Notes under the pieces: model-generated | Database searches by the model: none | The model's input: the letters and a program-made list of their open reading frames with translations, nothing else | What the model was told of the DNA's origin: nothing | Shown: one piece after another, positions 36,458 to 47,200 of the stretch | How the letters are laid out: each line of letters begins with the position of its first letter | Position numbering within the stretch: the first letter of the stretch is position 1 | Made by a program: the position numbers and the translations under genes | Source: Cryptomeria japonica | Taxonomy: Eukaryota; Streptophyta; Pinopsida; Cupressales; Cupressaceae | Assembly: GCF_030272615.1 (NCBI RefSeq) | Contig: NC_081405.1 | Coordinates: forward strand, 647,406,920-647,470,919 | Reading direction: 5' to 3' | Length of the DNA: 64,000 bases

Positions 36458-37717
36458 TTGTGCTTTGCAAATTGAACCAGTTTGTCACTCTGGCTTTAGT
36501 CTGCTATGGTTTAAATACATAGCTTGGAACTGTAATATCAACTATTTTTCAACCGAATTTAGACGCACAGCTTACTAAGCTTTTTCTCTCTTATAAATAG
36601 AAACTTTCTGTTCGCTGTGAGAAGGGATCTGGTCAATGAGATATATAGATTGTAAACTACCATATAAGTGAATCACCAAAATCTATGTCACACACTTTGT
36701 TCCATTGAAAAGGAATATGGTGGTTTCAGGCCCAAATTTTAAAATTTCCATGTGAGGATGATAGTATCATGTGGATATTACTTGTTCCGTTGCTTTTCTC
36801 TATTGGAAATCTCATCATAGGATTAAACAGACATTGGATGAAGCTCGGTTTAAGTTGCCATTCTTACCATTGAGAGTTGTCCCACTGTCAGTTAGCAGGA
36901 GTTATCTTCTTGAATTCATAACCAGGATTTGAAAATTCTCAGTTTGAGCATTTTTATAATTGGTTTTCAATTTTCAAAAACTAATTCATGTAATTCATTA
37001 CCGTGTCTGTTCCAATCGTTGAAAACAAGTTTCAAGATCTAATTGTGGTCAAGTGAAATTTTGAAAACTCAATATTTCAGCCCTAAGCTACGCAGGAAAA
37101 TGTCTTGGAAAAACATTGTAGTTATAAATTTCTTAACTTCCTTGAATGTTGGTTTTGAGGAGACATAAAAATACTAATTTCATTTGCATTTGTATTGGAA
37201 ATAATATATTTTGTTGGGAGTGGTAATTTAAAAAAAAAAATTCTGTTAGCAATATCATTTTTAGTGTATGAATCTTAATTTCATGAATTGTCATATTTTT
37301 GTATTGTTAAAATTGTCATTTTAAAAAAAATAATTAAGTATTAAATAATTCAATGATCAAATAGTCAAAGATTATTTTATATTTTATTTATATTTAAATA
37401 TTAAATAATTAGAAATATTCTCATCTATATTCTATAATAGTTACACCAATCAATATATTTACTTTTATTTAAATTTCTAAATTATATTTTAGATATTGAT
37501 GACACATTTTACGAAGATTTATATGTACCAAATTTGCACATGTATTTATATAAAGTTGTCTTTAGATTGGTCTAGATTAATATAATAAATATATTCATAC
37601 AAATAAAATTAATCTAAACTAATTATTCATGATGGTTGAGATTAGTATTATGATAATTTGCTCAAATAATTAAAATAAGAGAATACAAACAAAAATAAAG
37701 TTATTTGACTCAACAAC
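36458..37717. other. Noncoding DNA upstream of glyoxal oxidase
   Basis: No gene seen; composition falls from moderate to very AT-rich after ~37140. Confidence 0.55.
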
Positions 37718-37736
37718 CAATACATGCCCAAAAGAA

Positions 37737-39686
37737 CAACAATATAAAATTAAATTTGAAAATGAGAGAGCACGCGAGAGGAGGCAATAGGCGAACCAGG
37801 GTTCAGATGACGAAGACTCTGGCGAGGAGGATGAGGATGGCGATTCAGATGATGTGGGTGAGGGCCTTCGCCTCCTGGCCTTTGATCGCTGCTCTGTTCT
37901 ATTTGATGGGTCGAGGTCTTTGCTAGGCGTGGCTGAATCTAGGATGGAGGAGATCTTGTTTGTTGTTGCGGTCTGGTTTCAACCAGTTATGGTGTACGGT
38001 GATAGGTGTGTGTGCGTGGAGCTGTATGTGGCCTGTTCTGGAGAGAAATATCTGGTTCTGACATGTTTGACATGGCTCTCTCTACTATCTCTGAGGAGGG
38101 CTTCACAGGGAGAGGCTGATGCTGGGGATAATGTCGTTTCAATTGTTGCTGTTGCCTGGTGCCTCTTTGCGATGGAGAATTTTACCCTTGGTGTTGGCTT
38201 TCTTCTTGTCGAGTTCTTCGTTAGCCGTGTTGTGGAGATTTCAAAGTTTTTCCTCCTGATCATTTGCTTTTGGCAGAATCTTCACTCTGTGAGGAGAGTT
38301 TGTTTGGCTCTCTTGTGCTCTAAGGAGCATTTTGGAAGCCTTGCTCCCTGTTCTGGCCTTTTCTTTGGGGAGTGTTGCGGCTTGGATCTCTGGTGGCCCT
38401 GTTCTTTCATGGAAAACTGCTCTCTTGGGCCTGTTGCTTGTGGATCTCTAGTTGCTAATATGGGGGCCAGCCCTTTGTTCTCTTTGTGTCCCTTGTGCTT
38501 CTCTGGGTCCATCCCTGTCTAGTGGGGTCCTAGTGCTATTTTGGCTCTTTATTGGATTATTAATCTATTTTTTGAAGAGAGCATGCAGTTGATTCTTGTT
38601 TGGGAATGGATTTATTTCCCTCTTTTCTCCCTCCTTGATTATTCTATTGAGGTGAATGGTGTTTCTGTAGTGAGAAGAAGTGGCTGACTGATCGTTTCTA
38701 GATGGAGTTTTCTAAGGGTGCTTCTTGCCTTGTTTTTCGAGGCTAGTTATTGTTTTGTTATCCTCACTAGACTAATTGTTCCTTACCGCTTTTATCCTAT
38801 GGAGGTGGATAATATGGTAGTGTTTGTTTGTTTGGTGCATGGTTTATGTGGGTCTCGATTTCTTTTGAAGGTTTTGGGATCCTTTTTAAAACTCAGTTTT
38901 CCAGTCTTTAGGTGTGGTCTAGATCTTTTGCCACTAGTTTTTGTGGGGTTGAACGGTGCTTGGAAGGATTAGTTGGTGTTTTGCTTCTCTTCAGACCTTA
39001 TTGAGGTGGGTCTTTTTCATATGGAGGTGGAAAAGTGCTTTGCTGGTCTGAAGTTATCTTTTAGTTGGTTTTTCTCTGTTGGTCTCAACTTGTGGGTTTT
39101 GGGAGCCCTATCAAAACCCAAAATGCTGTTGGTTTTGGGAGCCAGTTCAAAATCCAATTCGTCAGGTTGTGGGATCCTTGTAAAACCCACTCTCAAGGTT
39201 GAGGGAGCTTGGAAAAACCCTATGTTTGTTGTTTTTAGGGACAGGTTGGATGGTGGCAGTTTTCAAGGGCCTAGTTTGGCCAGTGATTGATTTTGGTTAG
39301 GTTTAGGTTTGGTTGGGTTGTGCAGCCTGAAAATTTTGTTATAGGTTAGGGGAGCCTGGAAAAACCCTACTTGTTGGTTGAGGGTGCCTGTTAAACCCTC
39401 GTTCTCTATTCATTGAGGTCTAGTGTTTGACCTCTTGCTGTGACCAGCTTGGTTTGTAATGTTTTAATTCAGATGTTTGGTTGGTGTTGGTTTGTTTGTG
39501 GCTGCTTATGTTTTCTTGTGCAACCTTTGGGTTTTGGGATCTGGACGCTCGCAAGTCTAGAAGGTTGCAGGTCCTTTCTAAAACCTGTGTTTCATTGCTA
39601 AATAGTCTTGTCAATTTTTTGAAGATAACTTGCTGATTGTATGGGTTTTGGGGCCCAATCAAAACTTGTTTATCCTAATAAAAAAA
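37737..39686 (+). mobile_element. LINE-like insertion with 18-19-bp target duplication
   Basis: Flanked by CAATACATGCCCAAAAGAA (37718-37736) and the same sequence less one A (39687-39704). The 3' end is TTTATCCTAATAAAAAAA. Both are hallmarks of target-primed reverse transcription. The 3' half contains many GGGAGCC...AAAACCC motifs (39090-39400), a style seen in plant LINE 3' regions. Long frames exist (37854-38522, 222 codons), but I find no endonuclease or RT motif. I treat it as a 5'-truncated or non-autonomous element. Its T/G-rich composition differs sharply from both flanks. Confidence 0.75.
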
Positions 39687-39859
39687 CAATACATGCCCAA
39701 AGAATTATGTATATGCTAAATTTTACATGCCTTGGAATTAGGTAAAGGTGATGATATATTGATGAGGGTTAAATCCACAAGCTTGGATCTATCATGTACC
39801 TATATTTTTTTTTGCATGTTTACAAAATTTTGTACTTCACTATTATATAGACCTCATCT

Positions 39860-40925
39860 GACATTATTACTATTGGGACTATGGTATGCGACCTTCATGC
39901 CCCATATTAAAACAAATCTTGGTTTTTTTATCTACATTGGTAGAGAGATGGTATAGTGAGAACTGTACATTCCACTTGTCGACAAGCGAGATGTCCATTA
40001 CACTTGAGGATGCTTATCAGATTCTGTGGATTCTTATTCATGGGGAGTTGGTAGTTTATGATAGTGAGGGAAGCAATGTGGATGCTCTACATCGAGTTTT
40101 TTACTACGAGGACGTAGAGACTTGAGGAAGTCATGTTAGCTCGAATGAGATGTATGAGTGTGGTCTAGCTAGATCAGTTTGAGTAGTAGCCATTAATAGG
40201 GTGACCAACAACTACATCTATCTAGATTAGATGACCCATGACATGTTTGTTGGATGGGGCAGAGCTATGGACATGATGCCAACTTAAGGTACATGGTTTT
40301 CTTGGGGACCCTATCTATGGGCTCATTTATACCATGATCTACATCAATTAGTATACCTAGGAGGATGTGACATTTCAATAGGGGTGACATTGATACAAAG
40401 ATGGGCTTTTGAGCATATAGTAGTTACTAGGCCCATTGTTTCAAGGGGTGTGATGTAAGCCAACCCTATGTGAATATGTACATTAGATTGTCTCCTAGTC
40501 ACAACTTGGAAAGATTAGTCATCGATGTCATGTTATAGATGATATTGATATAATGATTTGGAGACCATGCTTGGATTGTGAGCCTTGGGATGAGGACGAT
40601 AGAGTTCTCCCCTACTGCTACCAGACTAAGTGTCTTATTGGATCTATTGCTTATATTATTAAGAGACACCTACCATTTAGGGTTTATCAATAGTTTGGTA
40701 GGGTTTAGGCACAACCACTGGGATTAGCTAATTTTGCGAGGATGTGGCAAGAGATACCTTGGAGGGGTCTGATCCTATCATATGAGGTGGTTGTAGTTGA
40801 GTTTCAAGAATTGACATCAGTACCCTAGGACTTATGGTTTGATGTGGTAGATGTGGGAATGATACCTTAATATGAGGCATATTTTAGAGCACAGCGTTTT
40901 CTTATATTTACAGGTGCTAGAGAGT
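39860..40925 (+). pseudogene. Plant mobile domain (PMD/MAIN-like) relic
   Basis: Successive blocks can be read across stops and shifts: TLLLLGLWYATFMPHIKTNLG, ENCTFHLSTSEMSITLEDAYQIL (39958-40025), LRYMVFLGTL, HDLHQLVYLGGCDISIGVTLIQRWAFEHIVVTRP (about 40330-40435), IMIWRPCLDCEPWDEDDRVLPYC, IGSIAYIIKRHLPFRVYQ and WQEIPWRG. The FHL..GEM..TL.D and WA(W/F)EH motifs are characteristic of the plant mobile domain, found in MAIN-like proteins and in transposons. At least four stops; dead. Confidence 0.75.
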
Positions 40926-42584
40926 CAATGCCCTAGCTAGTGGATGATACAAATGGGGAGAGACTAGCGAGGAGGAGGAGAGGGAGGGCGAGTGGTTTGA
41001 AGGAAGATAATAAGGGTGAATCTTACCCATGAGATTGAGTCCCCACTGACAAAAAGGCCATGGTATAGCGATGAGTTGAAGTTCTTGTGCTGGTGTATGT
41101 ATTAGGTCTCCATGAATATGACATTTCTTGCATTTTATGATGAATTGATATGTATATTTTTCCATTATAGGCCAGTAGTAACCAATCCTAATATCTTTTT
41201 TGACTAAGGTCAGACCACTAGAGTGATCTTCACATATACCTTTGTGAACCTCTCATAATGTAATTTGAACTTCTTCACTTTTTAAACATCTAAGGAGAGT
41301 ACCATTGAGACGTTAGTGGTAAAGTGTGTTGGTAATAATGATAGAGTGGGAGGTTTGTCAAATGAAGGTATGACATTGGTTGTTGGAAATATTGGGTGGA
41401 GGGGTGTTATCATAGAGGTAGGTGAATATGTCACCGTGCCATGGAGAATCGGGACCAATAACACATATTAGTTTAGATGAAGGGATCTCATATGCGAGGA
41501 CCAAAAGATTATCCAACAAGAACTCATAATGGGTTGTATTATGTGGCATGTCGATCAAAGAGGCTATTGTGACCATGGAATTAACAATTTGATTACTTTC
41601 TCTTGAAATTTGGTCAAAGACTATCTTTGCAAAGTACTTCTTGAAGTCATCCACCATTTTCTTGCAAGGAATTAATTTCTCATCTTTGGTTTTATAGTCA
41701 TGGGTCAGTGCAAGAAGATGAGTCCACTTTTTGGCCAAAAAGTGGAAGTGTTTTCCCTGTTTTTCAGATTTTGTCTCACTTGAGCTTAAATTTTGAAACA
41801 CTTAGAGATTGAATCTTGAAAAAAGTCAGTAATATAAAAGATAGCTCTCTGAGTGTACTTTTCAAATATGTAATTTATTTTAATACCCACATAATAAAAA
41901 ATAACTTTTTGAATGAAGTTCTAAAAACTATGTTTTAAAAATGCCTGTTTCAGGACCATACCATGCATGTGTACGACCCACACTTTTTGACACAATTAAA
42001 ATTATTTTCTCAAACCGTTTTGGGAAATGGTTTGTAACACACTGAAGATTGATGAGCATATTTTTTTGTATTTTTTTTTCAAATATTTTTTTTTTAATTA
42101 ATTTTTTAATGACCGTAATTATCTTTTTAAAAATTTGACGTGTACGACCCACATAATTTGACGTAAACTTAGTATTTTTTGAAATTTTTTTTTTTTAAAT
42201 TGAAAAGAATTTTGTGTAGATTGATGACATATAATTTTTTTTTCAAAATTCATTAAAATAAATAAGTTATTAAATTAAGAAAATTAGTTAATATTTCAAA
42301 TTTATGACCCTGATTTAGTATAAATTAAATGAAAAATATTTAAAATAATCAATTTTTAAATTAATTTACATATTTAGAATCTAGACAGTATAATCTGAAA
42401 TGGGTTTCAATTTCGTATAAAAATTCTTTGATTAAAAGCACGTAAACTATTTCATTTCATCATATTTGTGCTTTCATTCATGGAGCTTTGAATTTGCAGG
42501 TTCATGTCTTAGGTGTGGCCATCCCAGGCCTATCCCGGGCCTAATCCCGAGGCAAGTGGCGGGTTGTGAATTCAAATTTTACAT
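40926..42584. other. Intergenic DNA before Tn-3
   Basis: No gene I can support. The frame at 41358-41801 on - (147 codons, with SSSETKSEKQGKHFHFLAKK) is open but matches nothing I recognise. 42060-42420 is T-rich. A GC-rich patch at 42510-42560 (CCCGGGCCTAATCCCGAGG) borders the Tn-3 array and may belong to it. Confidence 0.5.
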
Positions 42585-42712
42585 AACGGGCCCCCGTTTT
42601 ATAAACGGGGGCCCGTTTCATTTTCTGCCCGTTGGATTTAACAACGGGCCCCCGTTTTATAAACGGGGGCCCGTTGTTAAAATAACGGGGGCCCGTTATT
42701 AAAATAACCGTT
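42585..42712. repeat. Left GGGCCC palindrome array of Tn-3
   Basis: Alternating AACGGGCCCCCGTT and AACGGGGGCCCGTT. The pair at 42585-42617 is a perfect 15-bp-arm inverted repeat with a 3-base loop, and a second pair lies at about 42632-42677. It sits ~135 bp upstream of the transposase ATG, so it overlaps its likely promoter. Confidence 0.92.
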
Positions 42713-42845
42713 GCTGTAAAAAAAAAAAAGATTGCATCGATTTACTACAATATCATTGAAATCCGTACTGACAAAGATTTTTTACATCATTTGGTAGTAC
42801 TTTTTAATATTTTTTACGTGATTTTTTGAAGACAAGTTTGTAAAA

Positions 42846-45800
42846 ATGGGTTCTAAGCAACGTCAAAAGAAAAAAAAGAAGACAATGACAGTGGACGAAA
42901 TTCAAGCACAAAGAGAGAAGGAGGCAAAACGCCAAAGAGATCGAAGATCACAACAACGGCAATTGAATAACACTTTTGAAGCATCTAGTTCAGTGCCTGT
43001 TGTAGATGAGACCATTGAAGACATCATGATGGATGCAAAAAATATAGAACCACACACGGGTATGACTGTTGATGCAAATGTTGATGTGGATGCGAATCCT
43101 GGTATGTTTTTAAATCCTGATGACTATGATGCCAATCAAATTGCTGATTTAAATGAAGCTGGATATAAATTTCATACAGCAATACGAAAAGAAATAAAAA
43201 TTGAAAATATTACACCACCATCTCTAAAAGAAAATGAATGTAATTTGTTTACTATTGATAGCAATGTGCTAGATAATCTTAATGGGTTAGTTTCTTGGAG
43301 ACAAATCAGAACACATGCAAACAGATTATATAAACAATTTTTCTATAATAAAAAGTTAGGATTCCAATGTCAATTAATGCTACAATTAATAAAAATGTTA
43401 AAAATGCGTAAAGTCATGAAAAAAATAGGTATTTATGCAAAACCAAAAAGAAAAGATGAATCATATAAGCAAGTTGTATCTACTGTTGCCAGTGCCATCG
43501 ATTCTATAGGAAAAACAAGTCGATCTAAAGATAAGAATGCAGCACGTAGAGTTATAACGACTGCTATAGTTGACAAAATGATTGTTAATAAAAGAATGTT
43601 AAGTGATATAAGTGGCTATTTGAACTTACATCGTAGAACCTTGTCAAGAGCGGCCAAAAGAAGAGACACAATTGAAATTGATCCACTAAACCATTGTTGG
43701 AGTTTTAGTGGTAGACTTCAAAGGTTAGACATGAAATTAAATGATGAAACTAAACAATTAATTACAAAATTTTGGCATGATAACACTAGAGTTTCATCAA
43801 ATGTTAGAGATGTTTTAAAGTTAAGGGTGGGATCAAAAATTCGTGATCCTCATCCAAAACATCTTCTTGACATGACTCAAACTGAATTCTTTAAAAAATT
43901 TAGTGATGAATCTGTGTTAATGAATTTACGAATTAGTCAAAGATCATTTGAAAAATGCAAACCCTGGTATGTTAAAATCAATAAACAAAGAATATCTTGT
44001 TGTTGTAAAACTCATGTCCAGTTTCGTTACTATTATGATGTTTTTCGATATATTCGTTGTATGTTGCATGGTAATGATCTTGTGCAGGATTGTGGTGTTT
44101 ATGTTCCACCTGAAACTATAAAAGATTTTATTGGAAGTTTATTTTGTAAACCACCTAATGAACAATTATTTCTTTCCAGTTCATGCATTTATGGTCTTTG
44201 CAATTTATGTGGGAACTATTCTTCGATAGGTGAATGTTTGCATGAACATGTTTCATCTGAGTTTGGACAAAAAATGGTTGATGTTAGGAGATTTTAAAAT
44301 ATAGAATACCCTCTAAAGGATGGAAAGATGGGGAAACGTTTAGAATTGATTACAGAACAGAATAGTGTGAATGCATTTATTAGTGAGTTTAAAACTCATA
44401 TTGTTCCAAAATATGTGAAACATTCCCAACATGCCCGATGGCTTGATGGACAGTTTCGCATATGCAAGAACACATTTCCAATTGGAACAATAGTATCAGT
44501 TGTGGATTTTGCAGAAAATTATACTCTAAAACCACAAGAGGAAACTCAATCACAATACTACAACTCAGTGCAAGTGGCCATATTTGTGCACATTATATAT
44601 AGACATGACCATGACAGTACAGAAGATAACAGAAAATTTTTGAGGGAGTATCATTTCTATGTTAGTGATAATCGATTACACTCTTCAGAGTTTGTCCAAC
44701 ATTGTTTCGAGGTATTTTATGATAATCTTAAGGAAAGAGAAATTGACATGAAACAACATATGATATGGTCAGATAACTGCACTGGACAATTCAAAAATGC
44801 AAGAATGTTTTATTGGCTATGCAAAGTTCACAAGATAACCAATGTCCAACATTTATGGAGTTTTTTTGAAGCGGGACATGGTAAGGGGGAACACGATGGA
44901 GCCGGTGCCTGTATAAAAAGAGCTCTTGCTAGAGAACAATTGAAATTCGAGGATGCAGTGAAATTCAGAGATGCTCGTGCAGTTGTAGATTGGTGCAATT
45001 CAAAGTTGTCAAAAGGATCAACTGAAAACTCTGCAATTCGACGTTTCTTCTGGTTGATAGAGGAAGATAGTATTCCTATTCGGCATGATTGTAATACCAT
45101 CATTGGATCAACTAAATGGCATTCGTTTAAGAGTTCTAATTCAAACACATGGACTATATTCACAAGGCAACTTGCTTGCTTTTGTCAGTTTTGTGTTTCC
45201 GGAGATTGGGAATTTTGTGAGAATAAAGAATGGGTTGAAGAATGGCAACAAAGATCATTGACACCCATAGATGCAAATGATCCGCATGAAAGAACTGATG
45301 AAGATATGGATCAAATGTTTGCATCAAATGACTATGATCGCATTTTAGATCTTATACAACAAGGTAAAATTATTTTTGAAATTTGTTTTGATTTATTAAA
45401 TAGTACATAAATTTATGAAATCTTACAGTGTATATTTTTGTTTTTATTTCTCATTAAATATTAAAATAAAATTGTTTTGTGCACAGGACATGTCTATGCT
45501 GTTGTTGCACCAGAGGACAATGAAGAGGGGACAGAGTATTGGTTGGCTCGATGTGTAGAGCCAAAACATAAGCTAACTACTCCTCGAGTAGATGATGATG
45601 GTTATGACTATCCAACAGGATCTGTGGTTGTTGTTGGCACTTGGCTACGCAAATATCTAACAAGAAAGAATGGATTGCCCGCATTTGAAGATTATGAATT
45701 AGAGAAAAAGATTATACATTACTCACATTTGGTAGTGGCAACTAATATAAAATTGGATAGATATCATGGCAGGCCTACTAATAAACAATTATGGACTCTC

Positions 45801-45872
45801 TCTATGGAAGAGCACGAGACAATTATAGATGCTTTGCAAAAGAGAGAGGATGCAGATGGTATAATAGAATGA
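42846..45872 (+). CDS. Tn-3 DDE-like transposase, one in-frame stop, one intron
   Basis: Starts MGSKQRQKKKKK (basic N-terminus), open to TAA at 44295-44297, then the same frame continues to 45363. A 123-bp GT-AG intron (45364-45486, phase 1) leads to the last exon ending at 45872, about 967 codons in total. Domains in order: basic/coiled-coil start; FWHDNTRVS...DVL..RVGSK and LLDMTQTEFF (about 315-355); Cys clusters CCCKTH and CNLCGNY; the catalytic region with D at 44505 (SVVDFAENY), D at 44772 (MIWSDNCTGQFKN) and E at 44889 (GHGKGEHDGAGACIKRAL). The C-terminal exon GHVYAVVAPEDNEEG...YPTGSVVVVGTWL looks like a small beta domain. The D/D/E blocks resemble uncharacterised transposase-like proteins of invertebrates. 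The stop replaces a Lys codon (AAA to TAA) conserved in Tn-1 and Tn-2; apart from it the gene is open. Confidence 0.85.
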
Positions 45873-45989
45873 ATATCAAGTAAGTTATAATTTGAACCCT
45901 TAATCCACCTCCCTTTTAAAAGTCGCGATGCATATTATATATAGTATTTTAAATCATGAATCATAATTACAAAATCTAATCTACTAAAA

Positions 45990-46375
45990 TTTTGTTTCAG
46001 GTCTACCACAAGTAGAAGGCATCAATGAAAACAAAGTTATTTGTGCATACTTTATGTTTCATTTTGAATAATTACAAGTAAGTTAAATTTTTGTACCCTT
46101 AAGGCAAATCCATTTGTATTTTAAATTCAATGTATTCTGATTATAAAAACTAATCATATGTATTTACTTTTTCTAGGTCTCTCAGAGTAGACTTGGCCTC
46201 AATGACTACTATATTGTTTGTGCATACTTTATGTTGTATTTTAAATTCAATGCATCCTGATTATAAAAACTAATCATATGTATTTTTTTTTCTAGGTCTC
46301 TCAGAGTAGACTTGCCCTCAATGACTACTATTGTTTGTGCATACTTTATGTTGTATTTTGAGAGATATAAATCCT
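45990..46375. repeat. ~118-bp tandem units after the transposase
   Basis: TCTAGGTCTCTCAGAGTAGACTTG begins near 46174 and 46292, followed by TGTGCATACTTTATGTTGTATTTT. A more divergent first unit starts near 46000. It lies in the transposase 3' flank; CTAG/GTCT junctions look like acceptor sites, so it may include duplicated untranslated exons. Confidence 0.8.
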
Positions 46376-46858
46376 TATTATTATAATTTAAATAGACTAT
46401 TTATTTTATTTTAGATATGTCTTCTTGATTACATTTTGTGTACAATATACATAAATGAGAGACTACTGGTCAAATTTATGAATGAGATAATTATGTTTTA
46501 ATCAAGTTCTATTCATTATATTTGTTAAATGATACTTTTTGATTTAGAATATGTTATAATTATAAGATATGTTTCGATACTTAGTTCAAGATGTATGCAC
46601 ATGTAGTTTATCTAATCACAAGAACTATTTAAATAAAATTCCAAAAATAAAATTACAAGTCCACATAATGCCTATAAAGTTGTTTAAGCACAACTTCCAT
46701 AAATAAAATTTCAAGTCCACATAATATATAAAGTATGCGCAAAATTTCAAGTCCACATAATTTCAAGTCAATATATATGATTTAATGTGCACATAATTTC
46801 AAGTCCACATAATATCTAATGCGCACAATACACATAAAGTATGCACATAATATATATG
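46376..46858. other. Spacer in Tn-3
   Basis: No gene; repeats of AAGTCCACATAAT appear from 46660 onward in varied spacing. Confidence 0.5.
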
Positions 46859-47200
46859 ATCTAATCCTATTATGAAACTATCCATATATATAAAGTATGG
46901 GTGTGCACGTGTAAACAAATATGTAAAGCCCGTAAAATAGTACATATCAGAGCCAAATAAATAGTAAAATTTCAAGTCCACATAATCCATATAATATCTA
47001 ATCCATATATATGTCTAGATGGTAACATGATGTTCACTCCACATAATATCTAATGTGCACAAAATATATAAAGTATGCACAAAATATATATGATCTAATC
47101 CTATTATGCAACTATCCATATATATAAAGTATGTGCACGTGTAAACAAATGTGTAAAGTCCATAAAAAAGTACATATCAAAGCCAAATAAATAGTAAAAT
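46859..47200. repeat. 232-bp duplication between the two Tn-3 genes
   Basis: GATCTAATCCTATTATG..ACTATCCATATATATAAAG starts at 46859 and again at 47091, each running through ATAAATAGTAAAAT. The second copy ends at the stop codon of the partner gene, so it is that gene's 3' flank. Confidence 0.85.

Noticed and set aside
37854-38522. 222-codon frame in the LINE-like insertion
   Set aside because: No endonuclease, RT or other motif; stop-poor T/G-rich composition explains its length.
41358-41801. 147-codon frame on - as a gene
   Set aside because: No recognisable family, no promoter or splice evidence, and near relics of a decayed element; mentioned only within the intergenic entry.
42846-45410. 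Two separate transposon proteins split at 44297
   Set aside because: Both parts are in the same frame and Tn-1 and Tn-2 align across the stop with a Lys codon, so it is one gene with a nonsense mutation.
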